DNA from: Alphaproteobacteria bacterium
GTDB taxonomy: Bacteria > Pseudomonadota > Alphaproteobacteria > Rhodobacterales > Rhodobacteraceae
DNA: 33,171 nucleotides
Direction of reading: 5' to 3'
Assembly (NCBI GenBank): GCA_030425395.1
Contig: JAUIAS010000034.1
Coordinates: 1-33,171 of the forward strand
The position numbers and the translations under genes are program-made. Shown piece by piece: positions 17,335 to 25,775 of this stretch; within the stretch, counting starts at the first letter, position 1, and each line of letters begins with the position of its first letter. The notes under the pieces are model-generated. The model was not told the DNA's origin. It was given only the letters and a program-made list of their open reading frames with translations, and did no database searches.

Positions 17335-19044
17335 GTGCGGGACACGACGGCACCTGCGGAAGACGTGGACGGCGATGTAGTCATCGGCGACGATTGGGTT
17401 GCGCCCGACGAAAACGTGGAAAAGGAAATGCGCGAACGGCGTGCGCGGCGCGGATTCCTGTCGTTGCGCAGTTCGCCCCTGACACGCCGGATCATTACGT
17501 TCAACCTCATCGCGCTGAATATTCTGGCGGCGGGGATTTTGTATCTGACGTCCTCGCGCGAGGGGCTGGTCATGCAGCGCGCGCAGACCCTTGCCACGGA
17601 CGCGGCTCTGATCGCGGATGTCTTTGAGGCAAGATTGCCTGCTACAGCCCCGGCAAATTTTGCGACCAACGATGGCATTGACGCCGCCGAGGCGGTGGCC
17701 GCGCTGACACTGCGCAGCGGTCTCGAGGTGTTTGTCTATGATACACAGGGTCTGCTTGTGGCGCGGTTTACCGGTCAGGGTCTGCCAGCGGGTGTTGTGG
17801 GCGCGGTGACACCCGAAGGGCGACGCACCTTTATTACGGATGGCCTGTTGTGGGTGTGGGATTCGATTGCCAGACTGATGAACCCACCACAGGCGACGGC
17901 GAAACAACCGCTTGACGTGACGCTGGCCGATTTTGTGCCTGCAACGCTTGAAGCGGGGATAATGATTGAACCCGAACTTGATGGACCGGGTGGCAAGACG
18001 ATCGCTGCGACATCCGTTATCCGCCAGACCACGCGCGATATCGGCGTTGTCGCGGTGACCAGCCCGGCTGGTGAAATTGATGCGTTGGTGCGGGCCGAAC
18101 GCGAACGTGTGTTGCAGATGTTCCTGATCGCGACGTTGGTGTCGATCGGGCTGAGCATGGTTCTGGCGTCAACCATCGCCAATCCGTTGTCGGATCTGGC
18201 CGCCGCCGCCGAAGTGGGACGCGACCGAAATGCCCGGCGCACCAATCCCGGTCGTGTGCGCATCCCCGACCTCACCGCGCGCCCCGATGAAATCGGGCGG
18301 CTGAGCGCTGCGTTGCGCGGGCTGGTTTCCGCGCTCTATACGCGGATCGAAAGCAACGAACAATTTGCCGCCGACGTTGCCCATGAAATCAAGAATCCAT
18401 TGGCGTCCCTGCGGTCAGCCGTGGGCACGTTGCGCATGATCAAACGCGAAGATCAGCGCGAAAAACTTTTGGATGTGATTGATCACGACGTGCGCCGGTT
18501 GGACCGGCTGGTCAGCGATATTTCCAACGCGTCCCGGCTTGATAGTGAGTTGGTCAAGGAGGAAGAAGAGGAATTCAACCTGCTGACCATGCTGGAAAAC
18601 CTGGGGCAGTATCTGGGCGAGGATGCCCGCGCCAAGGGGGTCGAATTCATTTCGGATATGCCGTCAGAACCGATCATGGTGCACGGGCTTGAGGCGCGGC
18701 GTGCACAGGTGTTCGTCAACCTGATCACCAACGCGATTTCGTTTTGCGAAGATGGCGATGCCATCCGTGTTTGGGCGCGAAAACGACAAAGCCGGGTTCT
18801 GGTCGTGGTCGAAGATACCGGCCCCGGTATCCCCGAACAGGCGCTGACCAAGGTATTCCAAAGATTCTATTCCCAGCGTCCCGAGGAACACTTTGGACAG
18901 AACTCCGGCCTTGGGCTGGCGATATCGAAACAGATCATCGAAGCACATGGCGGCGTGATCTGGGCCGAAAACATCCGCCCGACCGAGGCGGATGTTACCT
19001 CGGACCCGCTGGGCGCACGCTTTGTCGTGGGCCTGCCCTTGTGA
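17335..19044 (+). CDS. chvG: Sensor histidine kinase ChvG
   Basis: The membrane sensor of the ChvG/ChvI system. The 569-residue protein has a cytoplasmic acidic N-terminus, membrane helix 1 at about 53-72, a periplasmic sensor domain to about 261, and helix 2 at about 262-282. A HAMP domain follows, then the H-box DVAHEIKNPLASLRSA with phospho-accepting His350, and a HATPase domain with the N-box (VNLITNAISFC) and G-boxes (EDTGPGIPEQ; SGLGLAISKQI). It starts at GTG 17335 with GAAAGGA upstream, 31 bp after chvI. The trigger is unknown here; in rhizobial relatives it responds to acid or envelope stress through the periplasmic inhibitor ExoR, which I do not see in the window. Confidence 0.95.
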   Translation: MRDTTAPAEDVDGDVVIGDDWVAPDENVEKEMRERRARRGFLSLRSSPLTRRIITFNLIALNILAAGILYLTSSREGLVMQRAQTLATDAALIADVFEARLPATAPANFATNDGIDAAEAVAALTLRSGLEVFVYDTQGLLVARFTGQGLPAGVVGAVTPEGRRTFITDGLLWVWDSIARLMNPPQATAKQPLDVTLADFVPATLEAGIMIEPELDGPGGKTIAATSVIRQTTRDIGVVAVTSPAGEIDALVRAERERVLQMFLIATLVSIGLSMVLASTIANPLSDLAAAAEVGRDRNARRTNPGRVRIPDLTARPDEIGRLSAALRGLVSALYTRIESNEQFAADVAHEIKNPLASLRSAVGTLRMIKREDQREKLLDVIDHDVRRLDRLVSDISNASRLDSELVKEEEEEFNLLTMLENLGQYLGEDARAKGVEFISDMPSEPIMVHGLEARRAQVFVNLITNAISFCEDGDAIRVWARKRQSRVLVVVEDTGPGIPEQALTKVFQRFYSQRPEEHFGQNSGLGLAISKQIIEAHGGVIWAENIRPTEADVTSDPLGARFVVGLPL

Positions 19045-19047
19045 CAG

Positions 19048-19494
19048 ATGACAGGCGCGCCTGACCCCTCTACGAAAACCGATATCATTCACGCTTCTAC
19101 GGTTCGGATTGGCGATGGCGCAGTTGTGGTGCGGGGGGCGTCCGGGACGGGAAAGTCGGCGCTGTGTCTTGAACTCTTGTCGCGGGGCGGCACGCTGGTT
19201 GCGGATGACCGCACGGTGATAGCCGTTCGCGGTGGCAAGTTGACCGCTGCATGCCCGCCGCAGATCGCAGGGTTGATCGAAGCGCGTGGTGTCGGATTGT
19301 TGCGTGTGCCCCATGTCGATGACGTGCCGATACGTCTGGTTGTGGATTTGAGTCCTGATCCCGGCCCGCGCCTGCCTGAGCGATCAGAGGCCATTCTTTT
19401 GGGGTGGCCGGTCAAATCCTTGTGTTCTGTTTGGACAAGCCAACTTGCCCCGACAATATTATTGCTCATGACTGGCGCGGAGATGACCGAATGA
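19048..19494 (+). CDS. hprK: HPr kinase/phosphorylase (short alphaproteobacterial form)
   Basis: HprK phosphorylates HPr on a regulatory serine. At 148 residues it has only the catalytic domain and lacks the N-terminal domain of the Gram-positive enzyme, as is normal in alphaproteobacteria. It shows the P-loop GASGTGKS at 30-37, TLVADDRT and the HprK signature EARGVGLL. It starts three bases after the chvG stop and overlaps rapZ as ATGA (19491-19494). The likely substrate is the HPr encoded two genes downstream. Confidence 0.93.
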   Translation: MTGAPDPSTKTDIIHASTVRIGDGAVVVRGASGTGKSALCLELLSRGGTLVADDRTVIAVRGGKLTAACPPQIAGLIEARGVGLLRVPHVDDVPIRLVVDLSPDPGPRLPERSEAILLGWPVKSLCSVWTSQLAPTILLLMTGAEMTE

Positions 19495-20387
19495 AAATGG
19501 ATCGCACAGAAGGTGCAACCAAGATTGTTTTGGTAACCGGACCGTCTGGCGCGGGACGATCCACGGCGATCAATGCGCTTGAGGACACGGGATACGAAGC
19601 GATCGACAATCTTCCGCTGCGCCTGATTCCGCGGCTGCTGGAGGGGGGCGAGCTGACGCGACCGATTGCCTTGGGGGTTGATCCGCGCAACCGCGATTTT
19701 TCGACTGTTGCGTTGATTGAGCTTATTGAACTTTTCCGAACCCTGCCCGAGGTCGACCTGTCGGTTCTGTATCTTGATTGCCGTGAAGACGTGCTTTTGG
19801 CGCGCTATTCCGAAACCCGCCGTCGCCATCCCCTTGCACCGGCGGAAACGCCGGTTTCGGGCATCCGGCGTGAATTTGATCTGCTGGCCCCGATCCGGGT
19901 GCGGTCGGATACCGTGATAGATACGTCGAACCTGACCGTGCACCAGCTGCGTGAAGAGGCGGTGCGGTGGTATGGGCCTGCCGGGGGGGCGGGGCTCGCC
20001 CTTTCGGTGCATTCGTTTTCCTACAAACGCGGTATGCCGCATGGCCTGGACATGGTGTTTGACGTCCGGTTTCTAAGGAACCCGTATTGGGATACGGCCC
20101 TGCGCGGGTTGGACGGGCGCGACGCGCGTGTTGTTGATTACATCCGCGACGACGCGCGCTTTGAACCGTTCCGTGACAAGGTGGTGGACCTGACACGCTT
20201 CCTGATCCCCGCGTACATCGACGAAGGAAAATCGCACCTGTCGATAGCCTTTGGCTGCACGGGCGGACAACACCGTTCCGTGGCGCTTGCGGAAATCTTG
20301 GCCAAGACCCTTGCAGAGGACCGCCGGCAAGTGTCAATTAGGCATCGCGAGCTGGAACGCCGCAACAGGAACGAGGGGCGCAGTTGA
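19491..20387 (+). CDS. rapZ: RapZ/YvcJ-family nucleotide-binding protein
   Basis: A 298-residue RNase adapter-like P-loop protein. It has Walker A GPSGAGRS at 17-24, a Walker B-like region (VDLSVLYLDCREDVLLARYS, with ETRRRHPL just after) and the conserved C-terminal segment GKSHLSIAFGCTGGQHRSVA. In E. coli RapZ controls glucosamine-6-phosphate synthase through the sRNA GlmZ; that system is not assumed here. The start is ATG 19491, overlapping hprK; the reading frame runs further upstream, but that part overlaps hprK. It sits between hprK and the EIIA gene, the usual PTS-associated context. Confidence 0.94.
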   Translation: MKMDRTEGATKIVLVTGPSGAGRSTAINALEDTGYEAIDNLPLRLIPRLLEGGELTRPIALGVDPRNRDFSTVALIELIELFRTLPEVDLSVLYLDCREDVLLARYSETRRRHPLAPAETPVSGIRREFDLLAPIRVRSDTVIDTSNLTVHQLREEAVRWYGPAGGAGLALSVHSFSYKRGMPHGLDMVFDVRFLRNPYWDTALRGLDGRDARVVDYIRDDARFEPFRDKVVDLTRFLIPAYIDEGKSHLSIAFGCTGGQHRSVALAEILAKTLAEDRRQVSIRHRELERRNRNEGRS

Positions 20388-20776
20388 TCGGGATTGTGAT
20401 CGTGGCACATGGGGGCCTGGCAGGGGAATACCTTGCCGCGGTGGAACATGTGATTGGGCGCCAGAAAGGTGTGCAGGCGATTTCGATCGAAGCAGACCAT
20501 GATCGCACCACCAAGCAAGATGAAATTTGTGATGCAGCCGATGCGGTTGACGCAGGAGACGGCGTTGTGGTTGTCACTGATCTGTTTGGCGGCTCGCCGT
20601 CGAACTTGTCATTGCGGGCCTGTGCGCCGACCAACCGGCGCATTGTCTATGGTGCCAACCTGCCGATGCTGATCAAGCTTGCGAAATCCCGTCATATGTC
20701 CGTGCCCGATGCGGTGCGAACGGCGCTGGAGGCGGGCAAGAAATATATCGACAGTCAGAACGTCGGTTCAGATTGA
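20384..20776 (+). CDS. PTS EIIA component, mannose/fructose (ManX) type
   Basis: A 130-residue EIIA domain with the phospho-accepting His9 in IVIVAHGGLAGEY and the downstream VVVVTDLFGGSPSNLSLRA typical of the mannose-family IIA. No IIB/IIC/IID permease is next to it, so it likely has a regulatory rather than a transport role. It starts with the rare codon TTG at 20384, overlapping the rapZ stop as TTGA, which implies coupling and modest translation. Confidence 0.92.
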   Translation: MIGIVIVAHGGLAGEYLAAVEHVIGRQKGVQAISIEADHDRTTKQDEICDAADAVDAGDGVVVVTDLFGGSPSNLSLRACAPTNRRIVYGANLPMLIKLAKSRHMSVPDAVRTALEAGKKYIDSQNVGSD

Positions 20777-20798
20777 CTGAGACACAGGGGCGGCGAGC

Positions 20799-21065
20799 GT
20801 GCATCGAAACTTGAAAATCGTAAACGAAAAAGGTCTGCACGCGCGGGCATCGGCAAAATTTGTTGAGGTGGTGGAAGCCTTTGACGCCCATGCCGAAGTG
20901 TCACGCGACGGGTTGAGCGCGTCCGGAGACAGTATAATGGGTCTTTTGATGTTGGCAGCGTCGAAAGGAACGACTATTGACGTCGAAACATCGGGACCCG
21001 ACGCCGAAGCTTTGGCCGATGCGCTTGCAGCGCTCGTCGCTGAAAAATTCGGAGAAGATCACTAA
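20799..21065 (+). CDS. ptsH: HPr phosphocarrier protein
   Basis: An 88-residue HPr with both regulatory sites intact: His14 in KGLHARAS (accepts phosphate from enzyme I) and Ser45 in GDSIMGLLML (the HprK target). It starts at GTG 20799, 22 bp after the EIIA stop. Enzyme I is not in this window. HPr, EIIA and HprK together form an incomplete, probably regulatory PTS chain tied to the ChvG/ChvI operon. Confidence 0.94.
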   Translation: MHRNLKIVNEKGLHARASAKFVEVVEAFDAHAEVSRDGLSASGDSIMGLLMLAASKGTTIDVETSGPDAEALADALAALVAEKFGEDH

Positions 21066-21098
21066 GTGTCGGCCCGGCGGTGTTGATGGGGACGAACC

Positions 21099-22001
21099 GT
21101 GGCAGAGACAACGCAAGACAGTAGCGCGAACGTGTCATCAGATGCACCCAGCCCTGCATCGGAGACATCTGGTGAGGTCTATGACCGCCGAACGCTGACC
21201 TATTCCAATTCGTTTGACGACGTATGGACGTCCCGCGCGATCAAGACGATTGAGTGGCTGACCGGCAAGATCACCATCTTGCGTATGGTCAACAAGTTCG
21301 AAAAGCAGAACGCAAGCTATCGCGGTCAGCGGTTCTGGCGCGGGGCGCTGGATATCATGGGGATCGAACTGCAAACCCCGCAAGAACAGCTGGCCAATAT
21401 CCCGGCTGAAGGCCCCGTTGTGGTCGTTGCCAACCATCCTCATGGGATGGTGGACGGCATGATTCTGGCCGATCTGATCGGCAGGGTGCGACAGGATTAC
21501 AGGATCCTGACCCGGTCGGTTCTGACGGGTCTGGATGAGGCGGCGACGTCTTTCATGATCCCGGTGCCCTTTCCCCACGATCCCGAAGCCCAACGCAAGA
21601 TGGTCGAGATGCGCGCCAAGACGATGGCCCATCTCAAGGCGAAGGGTGTGATCGCCCTGTTCCCGTCGGGCGTGATCATGTCATCGGACAGCATGTTCGG
21701 CCCGGCCGTTGAACGCGAATGGAACGTGTTCACAGCCAAGCTGATCCGCACATCCGGTGCCAAGGTTGTGCCGATCTATTTTCCCGGCAGCAATTCCCGT
21801 TGGTACCTGATGGCCAACCGGATATCGGCTGTGCTGCGGCAAGGGTTGCTGCTGCATGAAATCGTGCGGTCCTGCAACAAACCGCAAGCCCCTGTTGTGG
21901 GCGAACCGATCCGGGATGAGGATATGGAGCTGCTCGCCAAGAATCCACGCGGTTTCATGGCGTGGCTGCGGGAACACACGCTGGCGCTTGGCAACAAGTG
22001 A
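21099..22001 (+). CDS. Lysophospholipid acyltransferase (PlsC-like) family protein
   Basis: A 300-residue membrane-associated acyltransferase probably acting on lysophospholipid or a related acceptor. The acyltransferase motif appears as VVVVANHPHGMVDGMILADL. The spacing of the catalytic pair is H-x5-D (or H-x3-D from the second His), not the textbook H-x4-D; a similar N-H-P-x-G-x-x-D form occurs in a branch of this superfamily. Motif III-like ALFPSGVIM (FPSG) follows near 188. It starts at GTG 21099 with GGGGA upstream, 33 bp after HPr, and is the last gene of the operon. The substrate is not known. Confidence 0.85.
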   Translation: MAETTQDSSANVSSDAPSPASETSGEVYDRRTLTYSNSFDDVWTSRAIKTIEWLTGKITILRMVNKFEKQNASYRGQRFWRGALDIMGIELQTPQEQLANIPAEGPVVVVANHPHGMVDGMILADLIGRVRQDYRILTRSVLTGLDEAATSFMIPVPFPHDPEAQRKMVEMRAKTMAHLKAKGVIALFPSGVIMSSDSMFGPAVEREWNVFTAKLIRTSGAKVVPIYFPGSNSRWYLMANRISAVLRQGLLLHEIVRSCNKPQAPVVGEPIRDEDMELLAKNPRGFMAWLREHTLALGNK

Positions 22002-22043
22002 TCCCAGCGACGCGAGAATGCGCGCGGGGTGCCGCGTAACCGC

Positions 22044-22919
22044 TTAGCGTGTCGGAACCGGAACGTCGCCACGATAGTCATAGAAGCCACGCTGGGTCTT
22101 GCGCCCCAGCCAGCCGGCTTCGACATATTTGGTGAGCAGAGGGCAGGGGCGGTATTTGGTATCCGCCAATCCATCGTGCAGAACGTTCATGATGGCAAGG
22201 CAGGTATCCAGACCGATAAAATCGGCCAGTTCCAGCGGCCCCATTGGATGGTTCGCGCCCAGCTTGAGAGACTGGTCGATGGACTGCACGTTCCCGACGC
22301 CTTCATACAGGGTATAGACGGCCTCGTTGATCATCGGCATCAGGATGCGATTGACGATAAAGGCGGGAAAATCCTCGGCGCTGGCGGCGGTCTTGCCAAG
22401 CTTGTCGACAACCGCCTTGCACGCGGCAAAGGTTTCGCGGTCGGTGGCTATGCCCCGGATCAGTTCAACCAACTGCATCACCGGCACCGGGTTCATGAAG
22501 TGGAACCCCATGAATTTTTCCGGGCGGTCCGTGCGCGAAGCAAGACGCGTGATCGAGATGGATGAGGTGTTGGACGTCAGGATCGTTTCGGGGCGCAGAT
22601 GCGGCAAGAGATCTTCGAAAATCGCCTGTTTGATGGTTTCGCGTTCCGTTGCGGCCTCGATCACCAGATCGCATTGCCCCAGTTCGGGAAGCGCCACGGT
22701 GGTTCGGATGCGGGCCATTGCGGCGTTCATTTCCGCCTCGGAAATCTTGCCCCGGCCCACTTGCCGCGACAGATTGCGGTCGATCAGGGCCAGTGCGTTG
22801 TCCATCGCCTGCTGGTTGATATCGGTCATCACCACGTCATACCCAGCGAGGGCCATGACATGGGCGATCCCATTGCCCATCTGACCCGCGCCAATCACGC
22901 CTACCGATTGAATATCCAT
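22044..22919 (-). CDS. 3-hydroxybutyryl-CoA dehydrogenase
   Basis: NAD(P)-dependent oxidoreductase that interconverts acetoacetyl-CoA and 3-hydroxybutyryl-CoA, relevant to polyhydroxybutyrate turnover, butyrate use and entry into the EMC pathway. The 291-residue protein has the dinucleotide fold GVIGAGQMGNGIA at 7-19, the conserved SNTSSISIT near 116-124 and the catalytic His140 in FMGFHFMNPVPVMQLVE. I start it at ATG 22919 (MDIQSVGVIGAG); the open frame continues to 22973 but that part is not family-like. The C-terminal domain is standard. It lies near etfBA, with one opposite-strand gene between. Confidence 0.94.
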   Translation of the reverse strand: MDIQSVGVIGAGQMGNGIAHVMALAGYDVVMTDINQQAMDNALALIDRNLSRQVGRGKISEAEMNAAMARIRTTVALPELGQCDLVIEAATERETIKQAIFEDLLPHLRPETILTSNTSSISITRLASRTDRPEKFMGFHFMNPVPVMQLVELIRGIATDRETFAACKAVVDKLGKTAASAEDFPAFIVNRILMPMINEAVYTLYEGVGNVQSIDQSLKLGANHPMGPLELADFIGLDTCLAIMNVLHDGLADTKYRPCPLLTKYVEAGWLGRKTQRGFYDYRGDVPVPTR

Positions 22920-23075
22920 GACTGCGCTCCTTGATCTGCCGGGACACCATATGCGCGGTGCGGGACGCATCACAAGGGTTAGCGGTCACGAAAAGACCGT
23001 GCAAATTTTTCCTTTAACACTTTGGCAAGAGAAACAGGCGACTCTGCAGACGGGTGAAAAAAATTGGTGGATATC

Positions 23076-23858
23076 ATGGGGGTTCATGACACGGGCACGG
23101 ATGTGCCCGGTTCTGGTCTGGTTCAAATCGGAAACGCGGGGCTACGGTGCCGGGGGCCTTTGGATGCGGGACCGGATGCAACGGTTTTCCTTGGTGGCAG
23201 CGAAACGCTCGGGCGTTTTGTGGCGCATCCGTTTCCCATGTTGTTGAATGGGGTTCATGGGCCCACGGCCAACTTTGGCGTGGCGCATGGAGGTGTCGAT
23301 TGCCTTTTGGGGTTGGTGGGTGAACTTGGCGACAGTTTGCGAGGGCGATGTTTTATCGTGCAATTGCCCTGTGCGGCCAATCTGACCAACAGCTTTTTCC
23401 GCGTGCATCCGCGCCGAAACGATCGGCTTGTGGCGGTCACACCGGCTTTGCAGAGATTGTTTCCCGAGGTGGATTATTCCGAATTCGCCTTTGTGCGCGC
23501 GCTTCTTGTGGCGCTGCGGGATCAAAACCGCACGCGATTTGGTCGGGTGCGCGAGGAACTGCGCGCGACATGGCTCAGACGGATGCGGCTGTTGGTGGCG
23601 CGCCTGCCCGGTGAGGTGCATTTGCTGTGGCTTGTTGGCCACGGGCCTTTGGGTGCAGAGCCTGCGCTGATCACCGATCAAATGGTTGCCGCGCTGGGGC
23701 GCCCGTTCCTGCGGATCGTTGTGGATCAGGCTAAACTGGATACGTCAGGGATGATTTTTGCCCCTCAAGATATCGCAGCAGCGCGGCATATGCCTGGCCC
23801 GCAACAGCATCGCGAAATTGCGCGGGTTGTAGCGGGGTGGATGGGCGAGTGTCGCTGA
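23076..23858 (+). CDS. DUF6473 family protein
   Basis: About 260 residues, resembling the Rhodobacterales DUF6473 family of unknown function: a start like MGVHDTGTD, then LGGSETLGRFVAHPFPMLL, then GPTANFGVAHGGVD, then NLTNSFFRVHPRRNDRLVA and LLWLVGHGPLGAEPALITD. The GGxET and FGxxNxGxD-like motifs suggest an SGNH-hydrolase-like or alpha/beta fold, but that is only an inference. The start is uncertain (TTG 23064, GTG 23067 or ATG 23076); ATG fits the family N-terminus best. It is divergent from the hydroxybutyryl-CoA dehydrogenase gene and convergent with etfA. Confidence 0.72.
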   Translation: MGVHDTGTDVPGSGLVQIGNAGLRCRGPLDAGPDATVFLGGSETLGRFVAHPFPMLLNGVHGPTANFGVAHGGVDCLLGLVGELGDSLRGRCFIVQLPCAANLTNSFFRVHPRRNDRLVAVTPALQRLFPEVDYSEFAFVRALLVALRDQNRTRFGRVREELRATWLRRMRLLVARLPGEVHLLWLVGHGPLGAEPALITDQMVAALGRPFLRIVVDQAKLDTSGMIFAPQDIAAARHMPGPQQHREIARVVAGWMGECR

Positions 23859-23878
23859 CACCAGCCCGCAGAACAAAA

Positions 23879-23907
23879 AAAGGCCCGCCAGTTTCAGGCG
23901 GGCCTTT
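23879..23907. terminator. Bidirectional intrinsic terminator between DUF6473 and etfA
   Basis: The perfect 11-bp stem AAAGGCCCGCC (23879-23889) / GGCGGGCCTTT (23897-23907) has a seven-base loop. Read on the reverse strand, seven T's follow, so it is a strong end for the etfBA transcript. On the forward strand only a short T run follows. Confidence 0.9.
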
Positions 23908-23927
23908 CGTATTTCATCGCACCGGTT

Positions 23928-24857
23928 TCAGCCGAGTTTTTCGGTCAGTTCCGGCACCGCGTCAAACAGATCGGCAACAAGACCATAGTCAGCGACCTGG
24001 AAAATTGGCGCTTCTTCGTCCTTGTTGATGGCAACGATGATCTTGGAGTCCTTCATGCCGGCCAAGTGCTGGATCGCGCCGGAAATGCCAACCGCAACAT
24101 AGAGGTCGGGTGCGACCACCTTGCCGGTCTGCCCGACCTGCCAGTCGTTCGGAGCATAGCCGCTATCAACCGCTGCGCGGGATGCACCCACGGCGGCACC
24201 GAGCTTGTCCGCAAGGCCTTCGATCAGGGCAAAGCTCTCTTCCGAGCCGACACCGCGACCACCGGAAACAACGACACCCGCAGATGTCAGTTCTGGACGG
24301 TCAGAGGCGGCGACCTTGTCTTCGACCCATTCCGAAAGGGCAGGGTTTTCACCGGCTGCGATGTTTTCCACGGAAGCCGAGCCACCGGTCGCAGCAGCGT
24401 CAAAGGTGGATGTGCGGAAGGTCACGACCTTCTTTGCATCGGTGGATTTCACGGTCTGAACCGCGTTGCCCGCATAGATCGGGCGTTCGAACGTGTCGGC
24501 ATCGACAACGGCGGATGCGTCCGAGATGACCATGACATCAAGAAGCGCCGCAACGCGGGGCATGATGTTCTTGGCATCAGTGGTCGCCGGGGCGACGATA
24601 TGCGAATAGTCGCCCGCCAAAGATGCGATCAGCGCCGCTGCGGGTTCCGCCAGTCGCTTGCCATAAAGCGCGTCTTCGGCGCAAAGCACCTTGGCCACGC
24701 CTTCGATGGTTGCCGCCTCAGCGGCGGCGTCGGCGCAGGTGGCACCGATTGCCAGAACCGTCACATCGCCGATTGCCTTGGCCGCTGTTACCGCCTTGGC
24801 GGTGGCGTCCATGGACAATGCGCCGTCATTGATTTCTGCCAGAAGAAGTACAGCCAT
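23928..24857 (-). CDS. etfA: Electron transfer flavoprotein alpha subunit
   Basis: The FAD-binding alpha subunit of the ETF heterodimer, which takes electrons from acyl-CoA dehydrogenases and passes them to ETF-quinone oxidoreductase. The 309-residue protein has the C-terminal FAD domain [68 protein letters not shown] and [18 protein letters not shown]. The start overlaps the etfB stop by one base (TAATG). Its likely partner dehydrogenases include the mcd product in this window. Confidence 0.97.
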   Translation of the reverse strand: MAVLLLAEINDGALSMDATAKAVTAAKAIGDVTVLAIGATCADAAAEAATIEGVAKVLCAEDALYGKRLAEPAAALIASLAGDYSHIVAPATTDAKNIMPRVAALLDVMVISDASAVVDADTFERPIYAGNAVQTVKSTDAKKVVTFRTSTFDAAATGGSASVENIAAGENPALSEWVEDKVAASDRPELTSAGVVVSGGRGVGSEESFALIEGLADKLGAAVGASRAAVDSGYAPNDWQVGQTGKVVAPDLYVAVGISGAIQHLAGMKDSKIIVAINKDEEAPIFQVADYGLVADLFDAVPELTEKLG

Positions 24858-25615
24858 TATACAGCCCCCGCTTCCTTGAGTTTCGACACAAGCTCGTCAA
24901 CCGAGCCGACCTTGATGCCAGCGGCGCGTGCTGCCGGTTCTGCGGTGGATACCACCGTCAGGCGCGGGGTCACGTCGACGCCGTAGTCGTCCGCTGTTTT
25001 TTCATCCAGAGGCTTTTTCTTGGCCTTCATGATGTTGGGCAGGGACGCATAACGGGGTTCGTTCAGACGCAGATCGACGGAAATGATCGCCGGCATCTTG
25101 ACCTTGATGGTTTGCAGGCCGCCGTCGACTTCACGGGTTACCACGGCGCTGTCGCCGTCGATGTCGACTTCTGAAGCAAAGGTGCCCTGGCTCCAGCCCA
25201 GCAATGCCGAAAGCATCTGGCCGGTGGCGTTCATGTCATTGTCGATCGCCTGCTTGCCGCACAGAACAACGCCGGGCTGTTCTTCTTCCACGACCTTGGC
25301 GAGGATCTTGGCTACGGCCAGGGGTTCGATGTCGGTGTGAACATCATCGGCGGCCACAACCAGAATGGCGCGATCCGCGCCCATTGCCAGCGCCGTGCGC
25401 AGCGTTTCCTGCGCCTGCTTTACACCGATGGAAACCGCAATCACCTCATCGGCCTTGCCCGCTTCCTTCAGCCGGATCGCCTCTTCAACGGCGATTTCGT
25501 CGAAAGGGTTCATCGACATTTTCACATTCGCAAGATCGACACCGCTTCCGTCCGCTTTGACGCGCACTTTCACGTTGTAATCGATCACGCGCTTGACAGG
25601 CACCAGGACCTTCAT
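24857..25615 (-). CDS. etfB: Electron transfer flavoprotein beta subunit
   Basis: The AMP-binding beta subunit of ETF, 252 residues. It starts [20 protein letters not shown] and has [16 protein letters not shown], the central [20 protein letters not shown] and the C-terminal [16 protein letters not shown], close to the ETF-beta signature that docks on partner dehydrogenases. AGGAGA nine bases before the ATG is a good ribosome binding site. It precedes etfA with a one-base overlap. A 160-bp gap with an inverted repeat lies between it and pduO. Confidence 0.97.
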   Translation of the reverse strand: MKVLVPVKRVIDYNVKVRVKADGSGVDLANVKMSMNPFDEIAVEEAIRLKEAGKADEVIAVSIGVKQAQETLRTALAMGADRAILVVAADDVHTDIEPLAVAKILAKVVEEEQPGVVLCGKQAIDNDMNATGQMLSALLGWSQGTFASEVDIDGDSAVVTREVDGGLQTIKVKMPAIISVDLRLNEPRYASLPNIMKAKKKPLDEKTADDYGVDVTPRLTVVSTAEPAARAAGIKVGSVDELVSKLKEAGAV

Positions 25616-25667
25616 GGGCGTTTCTCTCCTTGCTAGTAACGAGCCGGGGTTCGACTCTCAGGTATCT

Positions 25668-25689
25668 TCTCGCGATGTTGATAGCGAGA
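25668..25689 (-). repeat. Inverted repeat in the etfB leader
   Basis: TCTCGC (25668-25673) and GCGAGA (25684-25689) form a 6-bp inverted repeat around a 10-base spacer, about 55-75 bp before the etfB start. It could be an operator or a weak leader hairpin. No T-tract follows it, so it is not a terminator. A weak promoter-like pair lies just upstream on the reverse strand. Confidence 0.3.
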
Positions 25690-25775
25690 CGGGGCCGCGA
25701 ACAACAGATCAAAATCGTCATGTTGGCGTTCTTGGACGTCGCGTTTTGTATGCGCTTTGCCCCAGGCGCGATATG

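Noticed and set aside
25616-25775. Cobalamin riboswitch near pduO/etfB
   Set aside because: No B12-box sequence was seen and the gap is too short for the full fold.
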